A program made the translations under genes and the position numbers. Positions 43,257 to 53,379 of a DNA stretch of 64,000 bases are shown piece by piece. The stretch covers positions 558,001-622,000 of the forward strand of contig NZ_AP027055.1 in the NCBI RefSeq assembly GCF_027924905.1, in the 5' to 3' direction. How positions within the stretch are numbered: position 1 is the first letter of the stretch; every line of letters begins with the position of its first letter. Source of the stretch: Limnohabitans sp. INBF002. GTDB taxonomy: Bacteria; Pseudomonadota; Gammaproteobacteria; Burkholderiales; Burkholderiaceae_C. A model generated the notes under the pieces. The model was not told the DNA's origin and did not search any database. It saw nothing but the letters and a program-made list of their open reading frames with translations.

Positions 43257-44732
43257 ATGACCCAAGTCACCAACACCGTGCGCTTTGTGCTCGACGGCCA
43301 GATCGTCGAAGCCCAAGGTGCCCGTCGCACCACCACCGTTCTTGATTACTTGCGTGAGCAGCTCCACCGCACCGGCACCAAAGAAGGTTGCGCCGAGGGC
43401 GACTGTGGCGCCTGCGTGGTGATGGTGGGTGAACTCAATGCCGCTGGCACAGGCGTGGACTATGTGGCCACCAACGCGTGTATCCAGTTGCTGCCCTCGT
43501 TGGATGGCAAATCTCTCAAGACCGTCGAGAGCTTGAAGAAGGCCGATGGCACGATGCACCCCGTGCAAGATGAGATGGTGAAGTGCCATGGCTCGCAGTG
43601 CGGCTTTTGCACTCCGGGCATCGTGATGAGCTTGGTGAACTTGGTGCAAACCAACACCTCACCCGTGCGCAAAGAAATCACCGATGCCCTGAGCGGCAAC
43701 TTGTGCCGCTGCACAGGCTACGCGCCCATCATTGATGCGACTGCCAAGGCGTGCGAAAAGAAAGCAGCTTTGAAAGTGGACGACAGCGCTGACTTGCCGC
43801 TGCTCAAAGAAATCAAGCGTGCCAGCACACCGACCATGAGCTTGGAAGGCGACATCATCGTCCAGCCCGTGGTGCGCACCAAGAAGGGCAACGAGTTTGT
43901 GTCACCGGCCACGTTGGCGGAAGTGGCTGACTATTTGGTCAAACACCCCACCACCACCTTGCTCGCTGGCAGCACCGAAATTGGTTTGCAAGTGAACAAG
44001 CAGTTCGCACGTCCTGACCACATCATGTACTTGGGCAACGTCAAAGAACTGCGCCAAGTGGCTGAGACCGACAAGGTCTGGCGCATTGGCGCGGCTGTAT
44101 CGCTCACGCAAGTCGAAGCACTGATCGCCAAGGCTTACCCCGACTTTGCCGAAGTGCTGCGCCGCTTTGGCTCGCCCCCCATCCGTTCCACCGCCACCTT
44201 GGCGGGCAACATCGCCAACGGTTCACCCATTGGCGACTCCATGCCTTGCTTGCTGGCGCTGGGTGCCAACCTGGTGCTGCGCCGTGGCGAGAAGACCCGC
44301 AACGTGTTGCTGGACAACTTCTACACCGGCATGAAGAAAAACGTGCTCGAGGCGGGTGAGTTCATCGAAGCCGTTGAGTTGCCTAAGCCGGTGGCCGGCC
44401 AGGTGTTCCGCGCCCACAAGGTGAGCAAGCGTTTTGAGCAAGACATTTCGGCCACTTGCGCAGCCATCAGCTACACCCTCAACGGTGGCAAGCTGAGCGG
44501 CGTGAAACTGGCCTACAACGGCCTGAGCCCATTCCCAGCGCGTGCGCCCCAACTCGAAGCCGTGCTGGAAGGCAAAACACCTGCCGATGTGAAAGCGGCT
44601 GATCTGGATGCCGCCATTGCCGCGAGCTTCACCGCCCGCGACGGCCTGCGTGCCACTTGGGCTTACCGCGCTTTGGTGGCCCGCAACCTGGCTCTGGAAT
44701 TCATTGAAGAACAAACGAAAGAGGTGGCTTGA
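43257..44732 (+). CDS. xdhA: Xanthine dehydrogenase small subunit (Fe-S and FAD)
   Basis: A 491-residue subunit. The first [2Fe-2S] cluster has C45, C50, C53 and C75 (KEGCAEGDCGACVV, ATNACIQ). The second has C115, C118, C150 and C152 (SQCGFCTPGIVMSL, NLCRCTGY). The FAD-binding domain is about 200-375, with LLAGSTEIGLQVN and ATLAGNIANGSPIGD. The CO-dehydrogenase-flavoprotein C-terminal domain ends the chain. It passes electrons from the molybdenum site in XdhB to NAD+. Its stop abuts the xdhB start. Confidence 0.95.
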   Translation: MTQVTNTVRFVLDGQIVEAQGARRTTTVLDYLREQLHRTGTKEGCAEGDCGACVVMVGELNAAGTGVDYVATNACIQLLPSLDGKSLKTVESLKKADGTMHPVQDEMVKCHGSQCGFCTPGIVMSLVNLVQTNTSPVRKEITDALSGNLCRCTGYAPIIDATAKACEKKAALKVDDSADLPLLKEIKRASTPTMSLEGDIIVQPVVRTKKGNEFVSPATLAEVADYLVKHPTTTLLAGSTEIGLQVNKQFARPDHIMYLGNVKELRQVAETDKVWRIGAAVSLTQVEALIAKAYPDFAEVLRRFGSPPIRSTATLAGNIANGSPIGDSMPCLLALGANLVLRRGEKTRNVLLDNFYTGMKKNVLEAGEFIEAVELPKPVAGQVFRAHKVSKRFEQDISATCAAISYTLNGGKLSGVKLAYNGLSPFPARAPQLEAVLEGKTPADVKAADLDAAIAASFTARDGLRATWAYRALVARNLALEFIEEQTKEVA

Positions 44733-47096
44733 ATGAACGCGCCAACCGCACACAAAAACCTGTTGCCCGCATCGGGCGTTCAGCAAGGCACCGATGTGGT
44801 CCATGAATCCGCGCACCTGCACGTGACCGGCACCGCCACCTACATCGACGACATCCCTGAGCACGCGGGCACTTTGTACGCCGCACTCATCTTGTCGCCC
44901 GTGGCGCATGGCGAGTTGATTGGCGACGGCATTGACCGCGCTGCCATCCTCAAAGAGCACGGTGTGGTGGCGGTCTACACCGCCAAAGACATTCCCGGCG
45001 AAAACAACTGCGGCCCCATCATTCACGATGACCCGTTCTTGGCTGCGGGCAAGGTCGAGTTCATCGGCCAAGCCGTGGCTGTGGTCGTGGCGCGCAACAT
45101 GCTCTACGCCCGCGAAGCCGCGCACAAAGCCAAGGTGCTGGTGAAAGAACTCAAGCCCATCTTGACGGTGGAAGAGGCCATGGAAGCCAACAGCTTCATC
45201 ATGCCCGCCAAAGGCATCACGCGTGGTGACGCAGCAGCAGCCATCGCCAGCGCACCGCACAAAATCAAGGGCACGACCCGCACCGGCCAGCAAGAGCAGT
45301 TTTATCTGGAAGGCCAGATCACTTACGCGGTGCCCAAGGAAGACGGCCAGCTCACGCTTTACGTATCGACCCAGCATCCCGACGGCAACCAGCGCGAAGC
45401 CGCGCACGCCCTGAACCTGCACACCAACGACGTCGAAGTGATTTGCCGTCGCATGGGGGGTGGCTTTGGTGGCAAAGAAGGCAACGCCAGCATCTTCAGC
45501 CAAAGCGCCGCCTTGGCCGCGCACAAGCTGGGCAAGCCCGTCAAGCTGCGTGTGAACCGCGACGACGACATGACCATCACCGGCAAGCGCCACGATTTCC
45601 GCATCGATTACGAAGTGGGTTTTGACGACAACGGCCGTGTGCTGGGTGCCGACATCACGCTCATGTCGCGCTGCGGTTACAGCACCGACTACTCCGGCCC
45701 GGTGAACGACCGCGCTTGCCTGCACATCGACAACAGCTACCACATCGCTGCTTTGAAGCTGGTGAGCCACCGCTGCAAGACCAACACGCAAAGCGCCACC
45801 GCTTTCCGTGGTTTCGGCGGCCCACAGGGCATGTTCGGCATCGAGACGGTGATGGACGAAATTGCGATGACTTTGGGCAAAGACCCCTTGGAAGTGCGCA
45901 AGCTCAACCTCTACAAAGACCCGGCCATCAGCGGCACGCCCGACACGATGACCACCCAATACAACCAGCTCATTGAAGACTGGGTGGGTGACAAGGTGAT
46001 CGATCAGGTCGAGCAGGAATCCAAATACGCCGAACGCCGCGCAGCAGTGCAAGCCTTCAACGCCAAGAGCAAAACCCGCAAGCGCGGTTTGTCGCTTGTG
46101 CCTTTGAAGTTCGGTATCAGCTTCACGGCCACCCACTTGAACCAAGGCGGCGCGTTGTTGGTGGTGTACATGGACGGCTCGGTGAGCTGCAACCACGGTG
46201 GCACCGAAATGGGCCAGGGCCTGAACACCAAGATGGCGCAGGTGTGTGCAGATGGTTTGGGCATCAGCGTGGACCATGTGCGCATCACCGCCACCGACTC
46301 GCAAAAAGTGCCCAACGCTTCGGCCACCTCGGCTTCGAGCGGTGCCGACATCAACGGCGCGGCCATCATGAACGCCACCGCTCAAATGCGCGAGCGCTTG
46401 AAGCCTGTGGCCGCCCGCATGCTGGGCTGCGCTGACGCTGATGTGACTTTTGCCAACAACGAACTGCACGGCGGTGGCAAATCCGTCAAGTGGGCCGACG
46501 TGACCAAGCAAGCGTGGCTCGACCGCGTTGGCTTGAGCGTCACCGGTTTCTACATGACGCCCGAAATCAAATACGACTTCACCACCTTGAACGGCCGCGC
46601 TTTCTATTACTACTGCTACGGCGCTGCTGTGAGCGAAGTGGAAATCGACACCCGCACCGGCGAGTGGTGGCTCAAGGCCGTGGACATCGTGCACGACGTG
46701 GGCCGCAGCATCAACCCTGCATTGGACAAAGGCCAGATCGAAGGCGCGTATGTGCAAGGCATGGGCTGGCTCACCATGGAAGAGTGCATTTGGGACAAGA
46801 AGGGCAAGCTGCTCACGCACGGCCCCAGCACCTACAAGATCCCGGTGGCGGGCGACATCCCTGAACACTTCAATGTGTCCTTGTTCGACAACGCGAACTT
46901 GAAGCCCACGCCTTTCAACAGCAAGGCCACGGGCGAGCCCCCCTTGATGTTGGGCTTGTCCGCCTTCTTCGCCTTGCGCGATGCGGTGGCGGCCAGCGCT
47001 GACCACAAAGCCGTGGTCTACATGGACGCGCCTGCAACGCCTGAGCGCATCTTGATGGCCTGCGAAGCGGTGAAGGCGAAAGCGGCAACGGCTTAA
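44733..47096 (+). CDS. xdhB: Xanthine dehydrogenase large subunit (molybdopterin)
   Basis: A 787-residue subunit of the xanthine oxidase family. Cofactor and active-site motifs are present: QTGQQEQFYLEGQ-like text (RTGQQEQFYLEGQI), MGGGFGGKEGN, FRGFGGPQGMFG, GGTEMGQGLNTK, and near the C-terminus TGEPPLMLGLS, whose Glu is the catalytic base. It oxidises hypoxanthine and xanthine to urate. It is in one operon with xdhA and xdhC and encoded near a complete molybdate importer. Confidence 0.95.
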   Translation: MNAPTAHKNLLPASGVQQGTDVVHESAHLHVTGTATYIDDIPEHAGTLYAALILSPVAHGELIGDGIDRAAILKEHGVVAVYTAKDIPGENNCGPIIHDDPFLAAGKVEFIGQAVAVVVARNMLYAREAAHKAKVLVKELKPILTVEEAMEANSFIMPAKGITRGDAAAAIASAPHKIKGTTRTGQQEQFYLEGQITYAVPKEDGQLTLYVSTQHPDGNQREAAHALNLHTNDVEVICRRMGGGFGGKEGNASIFSQSAALAAHKLGKPVKLRVNRDDDMTITGKRHDFRIDYEVGFDDNGRVLGADITLMSRCGYSTDYSGPVNDRACLHIDNSYHIAALKLVSHRCKTNTQSATAFRGFGGPQGMFGIETVMDEIAMTLGKDPLEVRKLNLYKDPAISGTPDTMTTQYNQLIEDWVGDKVIDQVEQESKYAERRAAVQAFNAKSKTRKRGLSLVPLKFGISFTATHLNQGGALLVVYMDGSVSCNHGGTEMGQGLNTKMAQVCADGLGISVDHVRITATDSQKVPNASATSASSGADINGAAIMNATAQMRERLKPVAARMLGCADADVTFANNELHGGGKSVKWADVTKQAWLDRVGLSVTGFYMTPEIKYDFTTLNGRAFYYYCYGAAVSEVEIDTRTGEWWLKAVDIVHDVGRSINPALDKGQIEGAYVQGMGWLTMEECIWDKKGKLLTHGPSTYKIPVAGDIPEHFNVSLFDNANLKPTPFNSKATGEPPLMLGLSAFFALRDAVAASADHKAVVYMDAPATPERILMACEAVKAKAATA

Positions 47097-47144
47097 CCGC
47101 TGTTTCGTTTCACGCTCATTGCGTCCTCCATCGCCAAAGCCTGC

Positions 47145-48017
47145 GTGCCACGCCACACCGCTGAGTTATTGAACCAACTCCAACATGCCGACGGCGTGTT
47201 GGTGTCGGTCGACAGCGTGCAGGGCTCGGGGCCGCGCGAGGTGGGTGCTTGGATGGCGGTGTTTCCGCAGACCTTGGTCAACACCATCGGTGGCGGGCAT
47301 TTGGAGTTTCAGGCGATTGCAGAGGCGCGTGCTTTGATGGCGCAGCCAGCGCATGTCAACGCTTCCGATAACGCTTCGCCGTCTGTCAATGGCAACGTTC
47401 TATCGCCACTCACCCACGAAGACAACGCGCTCACCACGCGCTACGCCCTGGGCCCCGCCTTGGGCCAATGCTGCGGAGGCGTGGTGCATTTGAAGTTCGA
47501 GCGCATCAGTGCCACCGATGCACCCGCACTCAAACAACGCTTGTTGGCGAACGGTCAACCGCTTGCATTGTTTGGCGGCGGTCATGTGGGCCGCGCCTTG
47601 GTGAACGTGCTTAGCACCTTGCCCTACAACGTGCAGTGGGTCGACAGTCGCGACGAAATTTTCCCTGCGCAACTGCCGCCCAATGTGGTGTGCGAGCATT
47701 CCGACCCCGTGCATGCCGCCGTGGCCGATTTGCCCAGCGGTGCCAGCGTGCTCATCATGAGCTTCAGCCACGCCGAAGATTTAGATGTGGTGGCCGCGTG
47801 TCTGAAGCGTCAACGCTTGCAGGGCGATTTGAAATTTGTGGGCCTCATCGGCAGCAAAACCAAGTGGGCCACGTTTCAGCACCGCCTCGAAGCCAAAGGC
47901 TTTACCGCCGAGGAGTTGGCTTTCATTACTTGCCCGATTGGCGTGAGCGGCATCACGGGCAAAGAGCCCGAAGTCATTGCCGTGTCGGTGGCGGCGCAGT
48001 TGCTGCAGCAGCGCTGA
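47145..48017 (+). CDS. xdhC: Xanthine dehydrogenase accessory protein XdhC
   Basis: A 290-residue protein. The N-terminal XdhC/CoxI motif GSGPREVGAWM and GGGHLEFQAI precede LGPALGQCCGGVV, with the two cysteines typical of this chaperone. A Rossmann-like domain follows (LFGGGHVGRALVNVL). XdhC binds the molybdenum cofactor and helps its sulfuration and insertion into XdhB. GTG 47145 is the best start, 48 bp after xdhB. Confidence 0.93.
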   Translation: MPRHTAELLNQLQHADGVLVSVDSVQGSGPREVGAWMAVFPQTLVNTIGGGHLEFQAIAEARALMAQPAHVNASDNASPSVNGNVLSPLTHEDNALTTRYALGPALGQCCGGVVHLKFERISATDAPALKQRLLANGQPLALFGGGHVGRALVNVLSTLPYNVQWVDSRDEIFPAQLPPNVVCEHSDPVHAAVADLPSGASVLIMSFSHAEDLDVVAACLKRQRLQGDLKFVGLIGSKTKWATFQHRLEAKGFTAEELAFITCPIGVSGITGKEPEVIAVSVAAQLLQQR

Positions 48018-48021
48018 AGTT

Positions 48022-48031
48022 TGTATGCAAG
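48022..48031. promoter_or_regulatory. TTGTATGCAA operator before the DadA-like gene
   Basis: Nine of ten bases match TTGTATACAA. It lies five bases after the xdhC stop and 91 bp before the DadA-like start. Confidence 0.55.
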
Positions 48032-48121
48032 GGGCCCAGCCCCATTTTTAGAATGAATTGAACAAGGCATGCGTATTGCATGGTTTGTTTCAGTTGCTCA
48101 CGTTCTAGAAAAGGCCTGCAC

Positions 48122-49342
48122 ATGAAAACAATCGCCATCATCGGCGGCGGCATCACCGGTATCACCACCGCGTATGCCTTGGCCAAACGCGGCTTTGCCG
48201 TGACCTTGTTTGAACGCCACCGCTACGCGGCCATGGAGACCTCGTTTGCCAACGGCGGTCAGCTCTCGGCCTCGAACGCCGAGGTGTGGAACAACGGGGC
48301 CACCATCCTCAAAGGCCTCAAGTGGATGCTCAAAAACGATGCACCACTCCTGGTCAATCCCGCACCGACTTGGCACAAATTGTCTTGGTTCGCGGAGTTC
48401 ATCGCCGCCATGCCCCATTACGAACGCAACACCATCGAGACCGCGCGTTTGGCCGTGGCCGCGCGTGAACACTTGTTTGCTTGGGCTGCGGAAGAAGGCA
48501 TCGACTTTGACCACAAGCGCGAAGGCATTCTGCACATCTACCGCGATAAAAAAGGCTTTGACCATGCAGGCAAGGTGTCGGTCATGCTGGCCAAAGGTGG
48601 TTTGCCACGCCGCGCTGTGACGCCTGCTGAGATGAAAACCATTGAGCCCACGTTGGCTGGCACGTATTACGGCGGCTACTTCACCGAGAGCGATTCCACG
48701 GGCGATATTCACAAATTCACCCATGGCCTGTCATTAGCCGCCGCACGTTTGGGCGTGCGCACCTTGTACGAACAAGACGTGACGCACGTCAGCACCAACG
48801 GCCAGCAAGCCGTGATCACCGTAGGCGACGGCGCTGCCCAGACCGTGCACACCTTTGATGGCGTGGTGGTGTGCGCCGGTGTGGCCAGCCGCCACTTTGC
48901 GGCTCAGTTGGGCGACCGCGTGAACATTTACCCCGTCAAAGGCTATTCCATCACCGTGAACTTGCGCGATGAAGCCAGCCAAGCGGGCGCGCCGAATGTG
49001 AGCTTGCTCGATGACGAAACCAAGCTCGTTACCAGCCGCTTAGGCGTGGACCGTTTCCGTGTGGCGGGTACTGCCGAGTTCAACGGCATAGACCGTGACA
49101 TTCGTGATGACCGCATTCAGCCGCTGATCAACTGGGTGGCGCAATGCTTCCCCAACATCAACACCCGCTCGGTCGTGCCGTGGGCGGGCTTGCGCCCCAT
49201 GATGCCCAACATGATGCCGCGCGTGGGTAAGGGCGTTGCACCCAATGTGTTTTACAACACGGGCCATGGCCACTTGGGCTGGACTTTGTCGGCCATCACG
49301 GCGGACATGGTGGCGGGGGGTGTGGCAGGTGCCTTGCCATAA
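48122..49342 (+). CDS. D-amino acid dehydrogenase-like FAD oxidoreductase (DadA family)
   Basis: A 406-residue flavoprotein of the DAO family. The N-terminal FAD motif is IIGGGITGITTAYALAKRGF, and ETSFANGGQLSASNAEVWN is typical of DadA. GFDHAGKVSVMLAKGG and GRDIRDDR-like text (GIDRDIRDDRIQPL) and the end HGHLGWTLS also fit. It probably oxidises a D-amino acid or another amine to a 2-oxo acid. It lies between xdhC and puuD, with a regulon palindrome upstream; its link to purine breakdown is unknown. ATG 48122 is used; the upstream extension has no homology. Confidence 0.85.
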   Translation: MKTIAIIGGGITGITTAYALAKRGFAVTLFERHRYAAMETSFANGGQLSASNAEVWNNGATILKGLKWMLKNDAPLLVNPAPTWHKLSWFAEFIAAMPHYERNTIETARLAVAAREHLFAWAAEEGIDFDHKREGILHIYRDKKGFDHAGKVSVMLAKGGLPRRAVTPAEMKTIEPTLAGTYYGGYFTESDSTGDIHKFTHGLSLAAARLGVRTLYEQDVTHVSTNGQQAVITVGDGAAQTVHTFDGVVVCAGVASRHFAAQLGDRVNIYPVKGYSITVNLRDEASQAGAPNVSLLDDETKLVTSRLGVDRFRVAGTAEFNGIDRDIRDDRIQPLINWVAQCFPNINTRSVVPWAGLRPMMPNMMPRVGKGVAPNVFYNTGHGHLGWTLSAITADMVAGGVAGALP

Positions 49343-49392
49343 GCCACGCTAGGGTTTGCCCCGAAATATCCAGCTTTGTTTGGCGACAAATT

Positions 49393-49402
49393 TTGTATAC
49401 AC
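49393..49402. promoter_or_regulatory. TTGTATACAC operator before puuD
   Basis: Nine of ten bases match TTGTATACAA. It lies 121 bp before the puuD start, in the 180-bp gap after the DadA-like gene. Nothing else is seen in that gap. Confidence 0.65.
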
Positions 49403-49522
49403 TTCTTACCACCTGTCGCAGCGGAGCAGGGCACCTTCAGCCCTTGTTCGCGACCCTCATGTCATTCACAGTGCCCGCAGTGGTGAACGACAAACTTTGA
49501 TTCAAGTGACTGAGGTTTCGAC

Positions 49523-50740
49523 ATGGACGCATATTTCTTAGACTGGGCCAACCTGCTGTTGCGTTGGGTGCACGTCATCACCGCCATCGCGTGGATTGGC
49601 TCTTCGTTTTACTTTGTCTTCTTAGACAACAACCTCATCAAACCCAACTCGCCTGACCTGCTGGAAAAAGGCGTGGACGGTGCCATGTGGGCGGTGCACG
49701 GCGGTGGTTTTTACAACCCGCAAAAGTACATGGTGGCGCCTAAGAAGATTCACACCAAACTGCACTGGTTCTATTGGGAAAGCTATTCCACTTGGCTCAC
49801 CGGTTTTGGCTTGTTCACCGTGCTGTACCTGTGGAACGCGGGCACATTCTTGATTGACAAGTCGCTCATGGACTGGTCGCCCGCAGCGGCCATCACAGCG
49901 GCACTGAGTTTCTTGGTCGCGTTCTGGTTGATTTACGACGCAGTCTGCCGCGTGTTTGGCTTTCGTGAAAACGGCGAACGCATTGTGGCCCTCACCATGA
50001 TTGTGGTGGTGGCATTTGCGTCTTGGTTGTCTTGCCAATTGTTCGCAGGCCGTGCCGCCTTTTTGTTGGTGGGCGCGATGATTGCCACTGCCATGAGTGC
50101 CAACGTGTTCTTCTGGATCATCCCAGGCCAACGCAAAGTGGTGGCTGCCATGACATCGGGCGTGGCGATGGACCCCAAAGAGTTGGCCACGCACGGCAAG
50201 CGCGGCAAGCAGCGCAGCGTGCACAACACCTACTTCACGCTGCCCGTCATCTTTGCGATGCTGAGCAACCACTACAGCTTTTTGTACACGCATGAAAACC
50301 ACTGGGTCATCTTGGTGATGATGATGTTGGCCGGCGCTTTGATTCGACAGTTCTTCGTGCAACGCCACGGCTACCACTTGGGTCGTGCCAAGAACCCGCT
50401 GCCGTTTGCCATTGCCGGTGTGGTGATTTTGCTCAGCGTGATTGTGTGGATGCGTCCTGCACCGTCTGCCACTGCACCCACTGCTGTGAATGATGCACCT
50501 GTGACTTATGCCGAAGTGAGCCAAGTGTTCGCGCAGCGCTGCTACATGTGTCACGGCGAACAAGTGCAAATGAAAAACGTGCGCTTTGAAACCCCTGAGG
50601 GTGTCAAGCAACACGCCTTGGGCATTTACCAACAAGCGGTGGTGACCAAGCAAATGCCGATGAACAACGCCACGGGCATCACCGAGGCCGAACGCACGAC
50701 CATCAAGCGTTGGTACGAAGCAGGAGCCGCGCTGAGATAA
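49523..50740 (+). CDS. puuD: Membrane-bound urate hydroxylase PuuD with C-terminal cytochrome c domain
   Basis: A 405-residue protein. The N-terminal part (about 1-315) has seven to eight helices of the urate-oxidase membrane domain, starting LDWANLLLRWVHVITAIAWIGSSFYF. The C-terminal cytochrome c domain has the haem motif CYMCH at 340-344 and a likely Met ligand in KQMPMNN. PuuD oxidises urate to 5-hydroxyisourate and passes electrons to the respiratory chain instead of making peroxide. It needs UraH and UraD for the next steps, both encoded here. Confidence 0.94.
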   Translation: MDAYFLDWANLLLRWVHVITAIAWIGSSFYFVFLDNNLIKPNSPDLLEKGVDGAMWAVHGGGFYNPQKYMVAPKKIHTKLHWFYWESYSTWLTGFGLFTVLYLWNAGTFLIDKSLMDWSPAAAITAALSFLVAFWLIYDAVCRVFGFRENGERIVALTMIVVVAFASWLSCQLFAGRAAFLLVGAMIATAMSANVFFWIIPGQRKVVAAMTSGVAMDPKELATHGKRGKQRSVHNTYFTLPVIFAMLSNHYSFLYTHENHWVILVMMMLAGALIRQFFVQRHGYHLGRAKNPLPFAIAGVVILLSVIVWMRPAPSATAPTAVNDAPVTYAEVSQVFAQRCYMCHGEQVQMKNVRFETPEGVKQHALGIYQQAVVTKQMPMNNATGITEAERTTIKRWYEAGAALR

Positions 50741-51496
<756 letters not shown>

Positions 51497-51505
51497 AGTG
51501 TGGGC

Positions 51506-52210
51506 ATGAATTTAAGCGCCGAAGATTTCCAAGCTATTGCGCTGACGCTGCAGTTGGCCAGCGTCACCACGGTGTTGCTGCTGTTGCTGGCCACACCCGT
51601 GGCGTGGTGGCTGGCGCACACGCAGTCGGCTTGGCGTGCGCCGGTGGCCTCGCTAGTGGCGTTGCCTTTGGTGTTGCCGCCGACGGTGTTGGGTTTTTAT
51701 TTGTTGGTGGCGCTCGGTCCGAACGGTCCGATTGGGCAGTTCACGCAATGGGCGGGCTGGGGTACCTTGGCCTTTAGTTTTTGGGGCTTGGTGTTGGGCT
51801 CTATCGTTTATTCGTTGCCCTTTGCCGTGCAGCCATTGGTGAATGCGTTTGAGGCGATGGGCCCACGCCCGATGGAAGTGGCCGCCACCTTGCGAGCCAG
51901 CAAGTGGGACGCCTTCTTCACCGTGGCCGTGCCTTTGGCCAAGCCTGGTTTTGTGATGGCCGCCATGCTGAGCTTCGCGCACACCGTGGGCGAGTTTGGT
52001 GTGGTGCTGATGATTGGCGGCAACATCCCCGACAAAACGCGCGTGGTGTCCACCCAAATTTACGGCCATGTGGAAGCGATGGCATATTCACAAGCGCATG
52101 GGCTTGCTGGCGTGATGTTGGTGTTCTCGTTTGTGGTGTTGTTGGGTTTGTCGTGGTTTAACCGCCGCCCTAATCGTCACTCCAATCGTGGTCAAAAGGT
52201 GGGCGTATGA
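51506..52210 (+). CDS. modB: Molybdate ABC transporter permease
   Basis: A 234-residue permease with about five helices. PLVLPPTVLGFYLL is the typical ModB segment, and the EAA coupling loop is EAMGPRPMEVAATLRASKWD. It works with ModA and ModC. ATG 51506 is used; GTG 51500 would add two residues. It overlaps modC by four bases (ATGA). Confidence 0.92.
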   Translation: MNLSAEDFQAIALTLQLASVTTVLLLLLATPVAWWLAHTQSAWRAPVASLVALPLVLPPTVLGFYLLVALGPNGPIGQFTQWAGWGTLAFSFWGLVLGSIVYSLPFAVQPLVNAFEAMGPRPMEVAATLRASKWDAFFTVAVPLAKPGFVMAAMLSFAHTVGEFGVVLMIGGNIPDKTRVVSTQIYGHVEAMAYSQAHGLAGVMLVFSFVVLLGLSWFNRRPNRHSNRGQKVGV

Positions 52211-53295
52211 ACATCCACTTGCAGCTAAATATTGCGCGTGCCGACTTTGATGTGTCGGTCGATGTGCAGCTGCCCGCGCACGGCATCACCGTCATCTATG
52301 GCCCATCGGGCTGTGGCAAAACTACGTTGCTGCGTTGCGTCGCTGGGCTAGAACCTTCGGCGCGTGGCGTGGTGCAACTGGGGCATGAGGTGTGGCAAGA
52401 CGATGCACAACATGTGCGCCTGCCCACGCACCAACGCGCCTTGGGCTATGTGTTTCAAGAAGCGTCCTTGTTTGACCACTTAGACGTGGCGGGCAACTTG
52501 GCCTATGGCCACACACGCGCTGAAAAGCAAAGTCGCAACGCGATGAGCCAAGCCGTGGTGCAACAAACGATTGAGCTGTTGGGCATTGGCCACTTGCTCA
52601 AGCGCCGCAGCCATGAGCTGTCGGGGGGCGAGCGCCAACGTGTAGCGATTGCGCGTGCCTTGGTCACGCAACCGCGTTTGTTGTTGCTCGATGAGCCTTT
52701 GGCTGCGTTAGACCATGCACGCAAACAAGAAGTGTTGCCGTGGCTAGAAAAATTGCGCGACGACCTCAACATCCCCATGCTCTACGTCACCCACGCGGTA
52801 GACGAAGTAGCCCGCTTGGCCGACACGCTGGTGGTGATGAACGAAGGCCGCGTGCAAGCCAACGGCCCCGTGGCCGAAGTGCTGACCCAAGCTGAACTAC
52901 CTGTGGTGGTGGGTGACGATGCGGGTGCGTTGCTGACCGGCGTCGTGCTGGCCATCGACACCCAATGGCACTTGGCCCAAGTGGGCTTTGCCGGTGGTGC
53001 GCTGTGGGTGCGCGACAGTGGCTTAGCCGTGGGGCAAACCGTGCGCTTGCGCGTGCTGGCCTGCGATGTGAGCGTGACCCTGCACGAAGCCACACACACC
53101 AGCATTCAAAACCACGTGCCCTGTGTGGTGGACGCCATCACGCCAGAGGCACATCCGTCACAAATGCTGCTGCGTTTGCGTTGTGGTGAGACCGTGCTGC
53201 TGGCGCGGGTCACAGCGCGTGGTGTGCATGAACTGGCACTGCAGGTGGGTATGCAGGCGTGGGCGCAAGTGAAGTCGGTGGCGCTCGTTAAATAA
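52207..53295 (+). CDS. modC: Molybdate ABC transporter ATP-binding protein
   Basis: A 362-residue ATPase. Walker A is GPSGCGKTTLLRC, the signature is HELSGGERQRVAIARAL, and Walker B is LLLLDEPLAALDHARKQE. A C-terminal TOBE/Mop molybdate-binding domain spans about 295-360. No modE-like regulator is nearby. It is the last gene of the puuD-modABC run. Confidence 0.93.
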   Translation: MNIHLQLNIARADFDVSVDVQLPAHGITVIYGPSGCGKTTLLRCVAGLEPSARGVVQLGHEVWQDDAQHVRLPTHQRALGYVFQEASLFDHLDVAGNLAYGHTRAEKQSRNAMSQAVVQQTIELLGIGHLLKRRSHELSGGERQRVAIARALVTQPRLLLLDEPLAALDHARKQEVLPWLEKLRDDLNIPMLYVTHAVDEVARLADTLVVMNEGRVQANGPVAEVLTQAELPVVVGDDAGALLTGVVLAIDTQWHLAQVGFAGGALWVRDSGLAVGQTVRLRVLACDVSVTLHEATHTSIQNHVPCVVDAITPEAHPSQMLLRLRCGETVLLARVTARGVHELALQVGMQAWAQVKSVALVK

Positions 53296-53356
53296 ACGCA
53301 AGTGTTTGTGTTCTTGCGGGCTTAGGCAGACCCGCAAAATTGTGGAATCACTGCAA

Positions 53357-53372
53357 GTAACGTATGTGTTAC
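53357..53372. promoter_or_regulatory. Palindrome before the toxin-antitoxin genes
   Basis: GTAAC (53357-53361) and GTTAC (53368-53372) form an inverted repeat around GTATGT, eight bases before the toxin ATG. Toxin-antitoxin modules of this type repress themselves through such sites. A seven-bp hairpin, TTGCGGG (53314-53320) and CCCGCAA (53331-53337), lies upstream after modC but has no T-run. Confidence 0.5.
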
Positions 53373-53379
53373 CATTAAC

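Noticed and set aside
44223..47156. A 977-residue open frame on the minus strand opposite xdhA and xdhB
   Set aside because: It mirrors two clear genes, has low-complexity His/Ala/Val-rich text and no domain. High GC third positions keep the antisense frame open.
49622..50653. A 343-residue minus-strand frame opposite puuD
   Set aside because: It is antisense to a complete PuuD, with shadow-like composition and no domain.
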